Shown here piece by piece: positions 1 to 8,182 of a stretch of DNA of 64,000 nucleotides; the stretch's first letter is position 1; each line of letters begins with the position of its first letter. The notes beneath the pieces were generated by a model. That model saw only the letters and a program-made list of their open reading frames with translations. It was not told where the DNA came from and searched no databases. A program made the translations under genes and the position numbers. This stretch comes from GCA-2731375 sp964590195 (GTDB lineage Bacteria; Pseudomonadota; Alphaproteobacteria; GCA-2731375). The stretch is from the NCBI GenBank assembly GCA_964590195.1, contig CAZPWJ010000005.1:33779-97778 (forward strand). The letters run 5' to 3'.

Positions 1-4
1 CGTG

Positions 5-925
5 ATGGAGCCTGCCAAGGCGGACGCGGCACCGGCAAGCCGCGATGCCGGTCTTGGCCTGCCCCCGGCCCCGACGCCGGAGGCCAGCCTGTCGCGCTAT
101 CTGCAGGAAATCCGCAAATATCCCATGCTGCCCCATGAAGAAGAATACATGCTGGCCCAGGCCTGGCGGGAGCATGATGACCGCGAAGCGGCCCATAAAA
201 TGGTGACCTCGCATTTGCGTCTGGTGGCCAAGATCGCCATGGGTTATCGCGGTTATGGCCTGCCCGTGGCCGAATTGATCGCGGAAGGCAATATCGGCCT
301 GATGCAGGCCGTCAAGCGCTTCGAGCCGGAGCGCGGTTTCCGCCTTGCCACATATGCGATGTGGTGGATCCGCGCCAATATCCAGGAATACATTCTGCGC
401 TCCTGGTCTCTGGTGAAAATCGGCACCACGGCGGCGCAGAAAAAGCTGTTTTTCAAGCTGCGCAAACTAAAGGGCCAGATCCAGGCCATTGACGAGGGCG
501 ATATGCGCCCCGATCAGGTGGAGAAGATAGCCACCGCCCTGAACGTGCCGGAAAAAGACGTGGTCTCCATGAACCGCCGCCTGGCCGCCCCCGACAATTC
601 CCTGAACGCGCCTCTGCGGGCCGAGGGCGAGGGGGAATGGCAGGATTGGCTGGTTGACGAGGGCGTCGATCAGGAAACCGAGCTGGCGGAGTCGGAGGAA
701 TTGAGCAAGCGCCGGGCCTTGTTGATGGGCGCCATGGAGAACCTGAACGAACGCGAGCGCCACATCATTACCGAGCGCCGCCTGACGGACGATCCAAAAA
801 CCCTCGAGGAACTGTCCAACGATTTCAATATCAGCCGCGAGCGGGTGCGCCAGATCGAAGTGCGGGCGTTCGAAAAGCTGCAAAAGGCCGTGCGCAGGGA
901 AGCGGTGGAACAGCGTTTGGCTTAG
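5..925 (+). CDS. rpoH: RNA polymerase sigma factor RpoH (sigma-32), start possibly outside window
   Basis: This is the heat-shock sigma factor that directs RNA polymerase to chaperone and protease promoters. Region 2 (LRLVAKIAMGYRGYG through RFATYAMWWIRANIQEY-like residues near 75-135) is followed by the RpoH box QKKLFFKLRK near residue 145, which separates RpoH from RpoD. The C-terminal region 4 helix-turn-helix is seen as NISRERVRQIEVRAFEKL. The frame is open to the left window edge. ATG at 5 is the first usable start and gives about 306 aa, close to the family norm, but GTG at 2 or an upstream start cannot be excluded. It converges with a LysR gene. Confidence 0.93.
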   Translation: MEPAKADAAPASRDAGLGLPPAPTPEASLSRYLQEIRKYPMLPHEEEYMLAQAWREHDDREAAHKMVTSHLRLVAKIAMGYRGYGLPVAELIAEGNIGLMQAVKRFEPERGFRLATYAMWWIRANIQEYILRSWSLVKIGTTAAQKKLFFKLRKLKGQIQAIDEGDMRPDQVEKIATALNVPEKDVVSMNRRLAAPDNSLNAPLRAEGEGEWQDWLVDEGVDQETELAESEELSKRRALLMGAMENLNERERHIITERRLTDDPKTLEELSNDFNISRERVRQIEVRAFEKLQKAVRREAVEQRLA

Positions 926-950
926 GGGCCCAGCTTAAGGCGAGACTGGC

Positions 951-1835
951 TTAGGGCCGGCGTCCTTCGAACAGATCGGCATCCGCGCGGATTGCCTCGA
1001 CAAACCACGTTAAGATCGATTGCACTTTGGCGGAACCGGCCATGTCCTTGTGCGTTGCCACCCACAGGGATGCGGACAGGGCTTCCGGGAAGGCCTCGGT
1101 GCGGATCAAATGGGGCGACGGATCGCCCATGCAGCAGGGCAACATGGCCAGCCCGAGCCCGGTTTCCGCCGCATCGCGCAGCCCGACGAAGGAATTGGAG
1201 CGCAAGATGATATTGTTGTCCGGCAGATTTCGCCGCTGCCATTCGCCGACCGTGGTCGAGGTCAAGGGCGCCGCCACGCCCAGCCATCCATGGCCGTCAT
1301 AGCTGGCCGCCGGGGTTCGCGCCAAATAGTCCGGCGTGGCATAGACGCGCAAGGAAAGCTCGCAGGCGCGTTCGCCCGCTAGTTCCTCGGACAGGGCCGC
1401 CGCCGGGCGGATCGTGATATCAGCCTCCATATTGGTGAAGTTGACATAGCTATTGGTGATGTTGAGCTCGGCGACGACACCCGGATGCTGCGCCTGAAAT
1501 GCCGCGACGTAGCCGGTCAACCCGGCGGCGGCGATGCTGTCGGATGTCGTGACGCGAACGGGACCGTCCAGTTCCAAGCCTTGTTTGGCGATGGCCCTGT
1601 CCAGGCCGTTGACTTGATCCTTGATCTCCCGCAAGGCCGCCAGCAAGGGTTGGCTTTCCGGCTTCAGGACATATCCGCCCGGCGTACGTTCGAACAGCTG
1701 TACGCCCTTTTCAGCCTCAAAGGCGGAAATCCGCCGCATCACCGTGGAATGATTGACTCCAAGCGCCCGCGCCGCGCCGCTTAACGTGCCCATCTCCGCG
1801 ACCGATAAAACAAAACGTAAATCATCCCACGCCAA
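951..1835 (-). CDS. LysR family transcriptional regulator
   Basis: An N-terminal winged helix-turn-helix (TLSGAARALGVNHSTVMRRI) is followed by a LysR substrate-binding domain, about 294 aa in all. I chose the TTG at 1835 because it sits just before the canonical WDDLRFVLSVAE start of the DNA-binding domain and has a GCGAGG ribosome site about nine bases upstream. Longer starts would add a non-homologous tail that reads through the intergenic palindromes. The gene is divergent from the cytochrome c' gene at 1970, so it may regulate that gene and itself. The effector is unknown. Confidence 0.85.
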   Translation of the reverse strand: MAWDDLRFVLSVAEMGTLSGAARALGVNHSTVMRRISAFEAEKGVQLFERTPGGYVLKPESQPLLAALREIKDQVNGLDRAIAKQGLELDGPVRVTTSDSIAAAGLTGYVAAFQAQHPGVVAELNITNSYVNFTNMEADITIRPAAALSEELAGERACELSLRVYATPDYLARTPAASYDGHGWLGVAAPLTSTTVGEWQRRNLPDNNIILRSNSFVGLRDAAETGLGLAMLPCCMGDPSPHLIRTEAFPEALSASLWVATHKDMAGSAKVQSILTWFVEAIRADADLFEGRRP

Positions 1836-1862
1836 TAAAAGCCTCGCTTTATCAAAGTGCTT

Positions 1863-1874
1863 TGCAAATTTGCA
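1863..1874. promoter_or_regulatory. Perfect 12-bp palindrome, candidate operator
   Basis: TGCAAATTTGCA is a perfect palindrome 28 bp upstream of the LysR start. Its dyad form and its place between divergent genes fit a LysR-type binding site, which is usually a T-N11-A dyad. No binding evidence exists. Confidence 0.45.
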
Positions 1875-1897
1875 CAGATGACCGTGCGAATATTCCG

Positions 1898-1909
1898 AAT
1901 GGTACCATT
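1898..1909. promoter_or_regulatory. Perfect 12-bp palindrome adjoining the cytochrome c' promoter
   Basis: AATGGTACCATT is a perfect palindrome centred 35 bp from the previous one. It abuts the -35 element at 1911, so it is centred near -42 of the predicted promoter. That is a typical site for an activator that touches RNA polymerase. Confidence 0.45.
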
Positions 1910-1910
1910 T

Positions 1911-1939
1911 TTGCGCACAGCGTAAACTGTAATGATAAT
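1911..1939 (+). promoter_or_regulatory. Predicted sigma-70 promoter for cytochrome c'
   Basis: TTGCGC at 1911-1916 and GATAAT at 1934-1939 are separated by 17 bp. The -10 matches consensus at five of six bases. Predicted transcription would start near 1946, about 25 bases ahead of the ATG at 1970. Confidence 0.55.
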
Positions 1940-1969
1940 GAGGTATTTGCAATAAACACAGGGGTGGAT

Positions 1970-2449
1970 ATGGGGATGTTGAAATTACTCAGGAATATGG
2001 TGATCGCGATGGCCATCGCGGCGGTACCGATGGCGGTCGTGCAGGCAGGGCCCATGGACAAGGCGGTCGGGGCCCGCAAGGCCGATATGAAGCTCCGGTC
2101 ATTCTACATGGGCCAATTGGGCGGTATGGCAAAAGGCAAAATCGCCTATGACGCCAAGGTGGCCCAGGGGGCGGCGAACAGCCTGTTGGCGCTGACCAAA
2201 ATTGATGGCTCGAAGATGTGGCCAAAAGGTTCGGGCAACGACATGCTGGGCACCAAGACCCGCGCTTTGCCGAAAATCTGGAGCACCTATCCCGAGATCG
2301 CCGGCAAGGGTAAGGCCTACAAGATGGCGTTGGAAAATCTGGTCAAGGTGGCCGGTTCCGGCCTGGACGGCCTGAAGGGCGCCATCGGGCCGGTGGGTAA
2401 GGGCTGCGGCGGCTGCCACAAACCGTTCCGCGCCGAGAAGAAGAAATAG
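1970..2449 (+). CDS. Cytochrome c' (class II cytochrome c), periplasmic
   Basis: The 159-aa precursor has a signal peptide (MLKLLRNMVIAMAIAAV, cleaved near VQAG) and the C-terminal CGGCH haem motif at residues 146-150, the hallmark of class II cytochromes. The VGARKADMK segment near the mature N-terminus is also typical. Cytochromes c' bind NO and CO and are linked to nitrosative stress tolerance or electron transfer. The ATG at 1970 has an AGGGG ribosome site five bases upstream, and a start six bases later is also possible. A nitrite reductase locus lies 26 kb away, which fits a role in NO handling, but this is inference. Confidence 0.88.
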   Translation: MGMLKLLRNMVIAMAIAAVPMAVVQAGPMDKAVGARKADMKLRSFYMGQLGGMAKGKIAYDAKVAQGAANSLLALTKIDGSKMWPKGSGNDMLGTKTRALPKIWSTYPEIAGKGKAYKMALENLVKVAGSGLDGLKGAIGPVGKGCGGCHKPFRAEKKK

Positions 2450-2490
2450 CGCGACGATAAGAGTTCCAGTCTCAACCTGGATCAAAACGG

Positions 2491-2523
2491 CGCTCCCGTG
2501 CTTCCCATTGGAAGGTGGGAGCG
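2491..2523. terminator. Hairpin between convergent genes
   Basis: CGCTCCC (2491-2497) pairs with GGGAGCG (2517-2523), with an inner CTTCC/GGAAG stem at 2501-2514. It lies between the cytochrome c' stop and the end of the convergent cyclase gene. It is a likely bidirectional terminator, though its T tract is weak. Confidence 0.5.
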
Positions 2524-2539
2524 TCGTCGTTTCGCGTGC

Positions 2540-4276
2540 TCATTCTTCCGGCAAACCGGCTTGGCGCAGAGCGTCAAGAAAGGGCTCTATATCCTGCCAA
2601 TATGGCGACACGCGCATGATCTTGATCGTAATATTGGGGTCCAGGCGGAGGACCTGTTTAATATCTTCGCGCGCTTCATCTATCCGCCCCAACATGACCA
2701 ACGCTGCCGCGCGCTGGCGATAGAGGCCGGCGAAATCCGGATTAATCCTGATCGCCTCGTCGGCACCCCTGACAACGTCGTCATAGCGCCCCGCGCCAAA
2801 AAGGCCAATGTTATACAGGATCTGCCAAATGCCCGCGCTTGGGTCGCGTGGGCTCAGGCGCCAAGCCTGATCAAGATGCGTCCGCGCCGCCTCAAAGTCG
2901 CCAAGAATTGCCTGATTTCCACCCATGAAACCGTGTGCCATGGCGAAATTCGGATTGATCCGCAACGCCTTTTCGTAAGCCCGCGCCGCAGCCTGCATGT
3001 CATTTGCCGCAGAACCCTCGACCAGTCCTGAAACGACATGAGACAAGGCATCGTCGGGGTCAATCGATACTGCCTGGCGGGCGATCGCGAAGGCCTCGTC
3101 TCGGTCGAAAATCGGGTTGTCAGACCAGCGGAACGTGGAACTGAAAAAAAGTGCAAAAGCGAGCCAGCTATGGGCCTGCGCATTTCGTGGGTCCTGGCGA
3201 ATTGCGGTGCGCAACAGCGGAATCGCCTCTCCTACACCTTCCTTGTCCAGCGCCGCCAATAATGCCCGGGCGCGGAGCAGGCTGTCCCAGGAGGACAATT
3301 GTGTTGGCGATAATTTGGCGGACCGCTCCGCCTCCGCCTGTACGGAGCGGGGGGCGACGGCACTGACGATGGCCGCGGTGATCTCGTCCTGCAGGGCGAA
3401 GATATCAGTCAAATCACCATCGAACCGGTCCGCCCAAAGATGCGTGTTGGTGGCGCCCTCGATCAACTGCGCGGTGACGCGAACCCGGTTGCCGGCCTTC
3501 CTGACACTGCCCTCGACTATATAACGCGCGTTCAATTCCCCGGCGACCGCCGTAAGGTCCATTGCCGCGCCCTTGTAGGCAAAGGTCGAGTTGCGCGCGA
3601 TTACCAGGAATTCACGGAAGCGGGACAATTCGGTGATGATGTCCTCGGTGATGCCGTCGGCGAAATATTCCTGCTCCGCGTCACCCGACATATTGTCGAA
3701 CGGCAGCACGGCGATTGAGGGTTTATCTTGCAGAGGCAGGACTTCGGGTTCGGTCCGCACTGCTTGTTGGGTTGCGCCGGACGGCCAGCGCCAAACCAAA
3801 ACGGGGCGGGCGATGTTTTTCAGTTCCTGGGCATCGCCGCCGCCGAACTGCGCCGCCGATTTATTGTCCAGGCTGTTATGCACGGTGTCGGAGATCAGTA
3901 CTTCGCCGGGCTCCGCCAGCTCCTGTAATCGCGCGGCGACATTGACGCCGTCGCCAAAAACATCCTCCTCCTCGAACACCACTTCGCCAATATGGATGCC
4001 CGTGCGCAGGCGGATGACTTCGTGCCCGGCCAGGCCCATCTGTACTTGTATGGCGCAGGCAACCGCATCCGAGACGGAGGCGAATTCGACGATCCAGCCA
4101 TCGCCCATGCGCTTGACCACATTGCCGCGATATTCATCGACCACCGGCTCGAACAGATACTTGCGCAGCTGGCGCAGGGCATCAAGCGTAGCGGCCTGAT
4201 CCTCACCCATCAGCCGCGAATATCCGGCCACATCGGCGGCCAGGATGGCGGCGAGTTTGCGGCTTGGTTCGCTCAT
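2540..4276 (-). CDS. Class III adenylate cyclase with TolB-like and TPR domains (copy A)
   Basis: This 578-aa protein likely converts ATP to cAMP. The N-terminal class III cyclase domain (residues about 8-170) shows metal-binding Asp15 and Asp59 and adenine-selecting Lys55 in VVKRMGDG. The GDGVNVAARL motif carries the selecting Asp and the Asn and Arg of the transition state. A TolB/FlgO-like N-terminal fold follows from about 190 (IAVLPFDNMSGD), then tetratricopeptide repeats to the C-terminus. No membrane segment is obvious, so it is probably cytosolic. Its ATG overlaps the stop of copy B by four bases (ATGA), so the two are translationally coupled. Confidence 0.87.
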   Translation of the reverse strand: MSEPSRKLAAILAADVAGYSRLMGEDQAATLDALRQLRKYLFEPVVDEYRGNVVKRMGDGWIVEFASVSDAVACAIQVQMGLAGHEVIRLRTGIHIGEVVFEEEDVFGDGVNVAARLQELAEPGEVLISDTVHNSLDNKSAAQFGGGDAQELKNIARPVLVWRWPSGATQQAVRTEPEVLPLQDKPSIAVLPFDNMSGDAEQEYFADGITEDIITELSRFREFLVIARNSTFAYKGAAMDLTAVAGELNARYIVEGSVRKAGNRVRVTAQLIEGATNTHLWADRFDGDLTDIFALQDEITAAIVSAVAPRSVQAEAERSAKLSPTQLSSWDSLLRARALLAALDKEGVGEAIPLLRTAIRQDPRNAQAHSWLAFALFFSSTFRWSDNPIFDRDEAFAIARQAVSIDPDDALSHVVSGLVEGSAANDMQAAARAYEKALRINPNFAMAHGFMGGNQAILGDFEAARTHLDQAWRLSPRDPSAGIWQILYNIGLFGAGRYDDVVRGADEAIRINPDFAGLYRQRAAALVMLGRIDEAREDIKQVLRLDPNITIKIMRVSPYWQDIEPFLDALRQAGLPEE

Positions 4277-6036
4277 TCTTCCGGTAGTCCCGCTTTCCGC
4301 AAGCTATCAATCAGGCTGTTCATTGTGTTCGCATGCATGGCGATGAAGGCTTGGCGGATAAATTCAATTGAAAGCGCCGGTTCCAACCGCAGCCCGGTCT
4401 CAATCGCTGCGCGGGCCTCGTTCCCGAGTCCCGCTTCAGCCGAACAGGCGGCAAGATGCATGTAGGCTATGGCGGCACAATCGGGGAACTGGCAGGCCTG
4501 CCGGGCCGACTCAACTGCCTCGGAATGGCGGCCAAGAAAACGAAGGGCGGAGGCCTTGAGCATCAGAAAAGTCCAGCGCATGGGGTCGCGTGGGCTGAGG
4601 CGCAAGGCGATGTCATAGTGGGGCAAGGCGCGTTCAGCCTCGCCGGCGCCATAGTGATGAGCAAAACCGAGGACGAAATGCGCCGTGCCATGATTGGCGT
4701 TGATCGCAATCGCTGTCTTTATCTCTCTGATTGCCCCATCCACTTCGCCAAACAAGACCTGCACCCGCCCCAGGACATGGTGAGCGACCGCTTCGTTCGG
4801 ATCAAGAGAGATCGCGCGCTCCGCCGCCTCCCGTGCCGCCGCCATTGTCCCCTCCCTATCTCCGGCCCGGCCATGAATCACCGAGGCAATAAGCGCGTGC
4901 CCCAGATAGGCATGTGCCGCCGCGAAATCGGAATCCAGGGCGATAGCTTCACGGAATAGACGGACGGCTTCCTCGTGCTCTTCCCTGGTGGTGCGGTAAA
5001 AATGTGCTAAACCCCGTTGCAAATACTCCCAGGCGTCCAGGCTGCCGGGCGGCTTGCGTCGGGCCCGGTCGCGTTCCTGGCTCAAAATTTCCGGCTCGAC
5101 CGCCACAACGATTTGCTCGGTTATCTGATCCTGAAGGTCAAAAATATCGTCCAAGTTGCCGTCGAAGCGATCAGCCCAAAGATGGTTCCCGCTGGCCGCA
5201 TCGATCAACTGCGCACTAATGCGAACACGACTGCCGGCTTTGCGAACACTGCCTTCAACGACATATCGGACGCCCAGATCACGAGCAACCTGAGTAATGT
5301 CGACCGCACTCCCTTTGTAAGTGAACGAAGAATTACGGGCGATGACAAACAATGAGCGAAAGCGGGAGAGCGCTGTAATGACATCCTCGGCAATGCCATC
5401 GGCGAAATACTCCTGCTCGGGATCGCCGGACATATTGTCGAAAGGGAGCACCGCGATGGATGGTTTGTCGGGCAGCGCCAGCGTCTCGCCGGGCGTTGGA
5501 TTTAGTGCGGCGGCGGGCGTCCATTGCCAGATTTGAACCGGGTGGGCGATATTCTTGAGCTGCCTTTCACCAGCATCGGCAAAGCTCACGTCCAGCCGGT
5601 CCCGCACATCCTCATGCACACGGCGGGAAATGCATATGCCGCCCGGTTCCGACAAGCTTTCCAGGCGGGCCGCGATATTGATGCCGTCGCCGTGAATATC
5701 ATCGCCATCGATGATGATGTCGCCCAGATTGATGCCGACGCGAAAGACAATGCGCCGGTCCTCGGCGATATCTGAATTCCGCGCTGTCATGGCGATCTGC
5801 ACCTGAACCGAACATTGCACCGCATCGACCACCGAGGGGAATTCCAGCAGCAGGCCGTCGCCCATGGTTTTGACAATGCGGCCACCGTATTCCGTGATCG
5901 CCGGGTCGATCAACTCCGCCCGATGGGCGCGCAGTGCGGCAAGGGTGCCGGCCTCGTCCATGCCCATAAGGCGCGAATAGCCGGCCACGTCCGCCGCGAC
6001 AATCGCCGCCAATCTGCGTTGCGTTCTCCCCTGCAT
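4273..6036 (-). CDS. Class III adenylate cyclase with TolB-like and TPR domains (copy B)
   Basis: This 587-aa paralogue has the same domain order as copy A, which lies directly downstream. Catalytic residues are intact: Asp16, Lys56 and Asp60 in IVKTMGDG, and the GDGINIAARL motif, so ATP is the predicted substrate. The TolB-like block (IAVLPFDNMSGDPEQEYFADG) is nearly identical to that of copy A, while the TPR region has diverged much more. That pattern suggests tandem duplication followed by divergence of the sensing or partner-binding part. It is the first gene of a two-gene operon and is divergent from the flavoenzyme gene at 6137. Confidence 0.87.
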   Translation of the reverse strand: MQGRTQRRLAAIVAADVAGYSRLMGMDEAGTLAALRAHRAELIDPAITEYGGRIVKTMGDGLLLEFPSVVDAVQCSVQVQIAMTARNSDIAEDRRIVFRVGINLGDIIIDGDDIHGDGINIAARLESLSEPGGICISRRVHEDVRDRLDVSFADAGERQLKNIAHPVQIWQWTPAAALNPTPGETLALPDKPSIAVLPFDNMSGDPEQEYFADGIAEDVITALSRFRSLFVIARNSSFTYKGSAVDITQVARDLGVRYVVEGSVRKAGSRVRISAQLIDAASGNHLWADRFDGNLDDIFDLQDQITEQIVVAVEPEILSQERDRARRKPPGSLDAWEYLQRGLAHFYRTTREEHEEAVRLFREAIALDSDFAAAHAYLGHALIASVIHGRAGDREGTMAAAREAAERAISLDPNEAVAHHVLGRVQVLFGEVDGAIREIKTAIAINANHGTAHFVLGFAHHYGAGEAERALPHYDIALRLSPRDPMRWTFLMLKASALRFLGRHSEAVESARQACQFPDCAAIAYMHLAACSAEAGLGNEARAAIETGLRLEPALSIEFIRQAFIAMHANTMNSLIDSLRKAGLPEE

Positions 6037-6136
6037 TGCGAGAGTTTAGCCTAGAAAAATTTACTCGGATATAGCTGCAGCCTTTCGGTTGATTTCAGTC
6101 ATTGACCTGACGGCCCCCTAAATCCGATCATGGGCC

Positions 6137-8074
6137 ATGTCTTCGTACCCAAAGCTATTCCAGCCGGGCCAGATCGGCGCGCTGGAAATTCCCAACCGCA
6201 TTGTCTTCGCCGCGACGTCATCGGAGCTGGCCGATGGCGATGGCCTGGTCACCGACGAGATGATCGAATTCTACGCCGAGCGGGCCCGCGGCGGCACCGG
6301 CCTGATCGTGGTCGAGGCGACCTATGTGGATCAGGAAGGCAAGCGTTTGAAGCATAACGCCATGCTGCACAATGACGGCTGCATTCCCGGCATGGCCAGG
6401 TTGGTCGATGCGGTGCATGAAGCCGGCGCCAAGATCGCCATTCAGATCAATCATGGCGGCCGTGAAAGCGTGCCGGAGGTTTCCGGTTCAGTGCCCCTGG
6501 CGCCCTCCGCCCTGCCGTCGGGCTATACCGGTGTCGGCGCCGCCGTGCTGCCACGCGAGCTGACCATTGCCGAGATCGAGGGCATTGTCGGACGTTTCGC
6601 CGATGCCGCCGACCGGGCCAAGACCGCCGGCTTTGACGCGGTGGAGATCCATGGCGCCCACGGCTATCTGGCCGGGCAGTTCCTCTCGCCGATCTGCAAT
6701 ACACGGGAGGATCGTTACGGCCACGATGTCGCCGGTCGGGCGCAATTTGGTGTCGAATTGGTCGAGGCGATCAAGGCCCGCACCGGTGCCGATTTCCCGG
6801 TGATCTTCCGCATGAACGCCCGCGACCATGCCCCTGGCGGGCTGGAGCTGGATGCGGCTGTGGAAAGCGCGGTGCTGTTCGCCGCCGCCGGGGCCGATGC
6901 CATCAGCGTTTCGGGCGGCATGCATGCCTCCCGCCCCTATATGATCATTCCCGGCATGGCGACGGAACATGCCTGCTATGCCGATTGCAGCGCGGCCATG
7001 AAAGCACGGCTGGACATTCCGGTGATGACCGTGGGCCGGATCAATACGCCGGAACTGGCGGAGGATGTTCTGGCGCGGGGCGATGCGGATTACATCTGCC
7101 TCAGCCGGGGCCTGATCGCCGATCCGTATTTCGCGGCCAAGGCCAAGGCGGACCAGGCGGCGCAGATCGCGCCCTGCATTGCCTGCAACGAATGTATCGC
7201 CAATGTGCATCTGCACACCGGTCTGGCCTGCACGGTCAACCCCATGGTCAGCCGGGAGCTGGCCTTGAAGCCGGTACTCGCCCGCAAGGCGACACCAAAG
7301 CGTCTGGCGGTCATCGGCGGCGGGGCCGCCGGCATGGCAGCGGCGACCATGGCGGCCAAGCGCGGTCATAAGGTGCAGTTGTTCGAGAAGGCGGCCCAGC
7401 TTGGCGGTCAGTTAAATCTGGCTCACCAACCGCCGCATCGTGAGGAAATCGAAACCTTGCTGGGCTATTTCCGTTCCGAAGTCGCTCGCCTTGATGTTGA
7501 GGTTAGTCTGGAAGCCGATCCCGCGTTGGACGAGCTCGACGCCGATGCGGTGATCGTTGCCATTGGCGCCGAACCAATGGCAACCGAGGTGCCGGGCGCC
7601 GAGGACGTTGATGTGCTGTACGGCTGGCGGGTCCTGGCCGGGACGGATAAGCCGGGCCAAAGCTGCGTCGTGGTGGGCGGTGGACTGGTCGGTGTGGAGG
7701 TCGCCGACATGTTGGCGGCGCAGGGCCGTGACGTGGTCCTGATCGCCCGCTCTGAACTGCTGCGCAAGGCGGTGCATGTGGACAAGGTGCATTACCTCGA
7801 CCGCATGGATAGCTTGGGCATTGAGGTTATGACCCATACAGCGGTGATCGAAATCAGGCCCGGCGAAATCGTGCTGCAACCCAAAGACCGCTTGCGCCGC
7901 ACCTTGCAGGGCATCGACAGCATCATCTATTGCACGGGCTATCACAAACGAGAGGCCGAGGCGGCGCGCTATCGGGCCCTAGACATTCCCGTACACTATG
8001 TTGGCGACGTGCTTGGTTCCCGCAAGTTCTTCCAGGCCATCCAGGAAGGCACCCTGGCGGCGTTGGAAATTTAG
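6137..8074 (+). CDS. NADH:flavin oxidoreductase of the 2,4-dienoyl-CoA reductase / trimethylamine dehydrogenase family
   Basis: This 645-aa enzyme joins an N-terminal FMN-binding TIM barrel of the old yellow enzyme type (YPKLFQPGQIGALEIPNRI; residues 1-340) to C-terminal nucleotide-binding domains (GGGAAGMAAATMAAKRG near 395 and GGGLVGVEVADMLAAQG near 515). Between them is a Cys-x2-Cys-x2-Cys-x11-Cys cluster (CIACNEC near residue 347) for a 4Fe-4S centre. The architecture is that of FadH and trimethylamine dehydrogenase. The exact substrate cannot be assigned, but reduction of an unsaturated acyl-CoA or oxidation of an amine is likely. It starts at ATG 6137, and the 100-base divergent gap upstream holds its promoter. 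Confidence 0.88.
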   Translation: MSSYPKLFQPGQIGALEIPNRIVFAATSSELADGDGLVTDEMIEFYAERARGGTGLIVVEATYVDQEGKRLKHNAMLHNDGCIPGMARLVDAVHEAGAKIAIQINHGGRESVPEVSGSVPLAPSALPSGYTGVGAAVLPRELTIAEIEGIVGRFADAADRAKTAGFDAVEIHGAHGYLAGQFLSPICNTREDRYGHDVAGRAQFGVELVEAIKARTGADFPVIFRMNARDHAPGGLELDAAVESAVLFAAAGADAISVSGGMHASRPYMIIPGMATEHACYADCSAAMKARLDIPVMTVGRINTPELAEDVLARGDADYICLSRGLIADPYFAAKAKADQAAQIAPCIACNECIANVHLHTGLACTVNPMVSRELALKPVLARKATPKRLAVIGGGAAGMAAATMAAKRGHKVQLFEKAAQLGGQLNLAHQPPHREEIETLLGYFRSEVARLDVEVSLEADPALDELDADAVIVAIGAEPMATEVPGAEDVDVLYGWRVLAGTDKPGQSCVVVGGGLVGVEVADMLAAQGRDVVLIARSELLRKAVHVDKVHYLDRMDSLGIEVMTHTAVIEIRPGEIVLQPKDRLRRTLQGIDSIIYCTGYHKREAEAARYRALDIPVHYVGDVLGSRKFFQAIQEGTLAALEI

Positions 8075-8182
8075 CGGGAATTCCAGACATTTCATCCACT
8101 ATGGCGCCGAACGCTATGCTTGGCTTGCTAGGCGGCATCAATGGTACACTGCAATGTGCGGGCACGAGAACCAGGGGGATAG

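Noticed and set aside
916..960. Direct repeat GGCTTAGGG at the ends of rpoH and the LysR gene
   Set aside because: It is only nine bases long, with no element between the copies, so chance is sufficient.
1836..1952. N-terminal extension of the LysR protein to ATG 1952
   Set aside because: The added residues do not belong to the LysR domain and would run through both palindromes and the divergent promoter.
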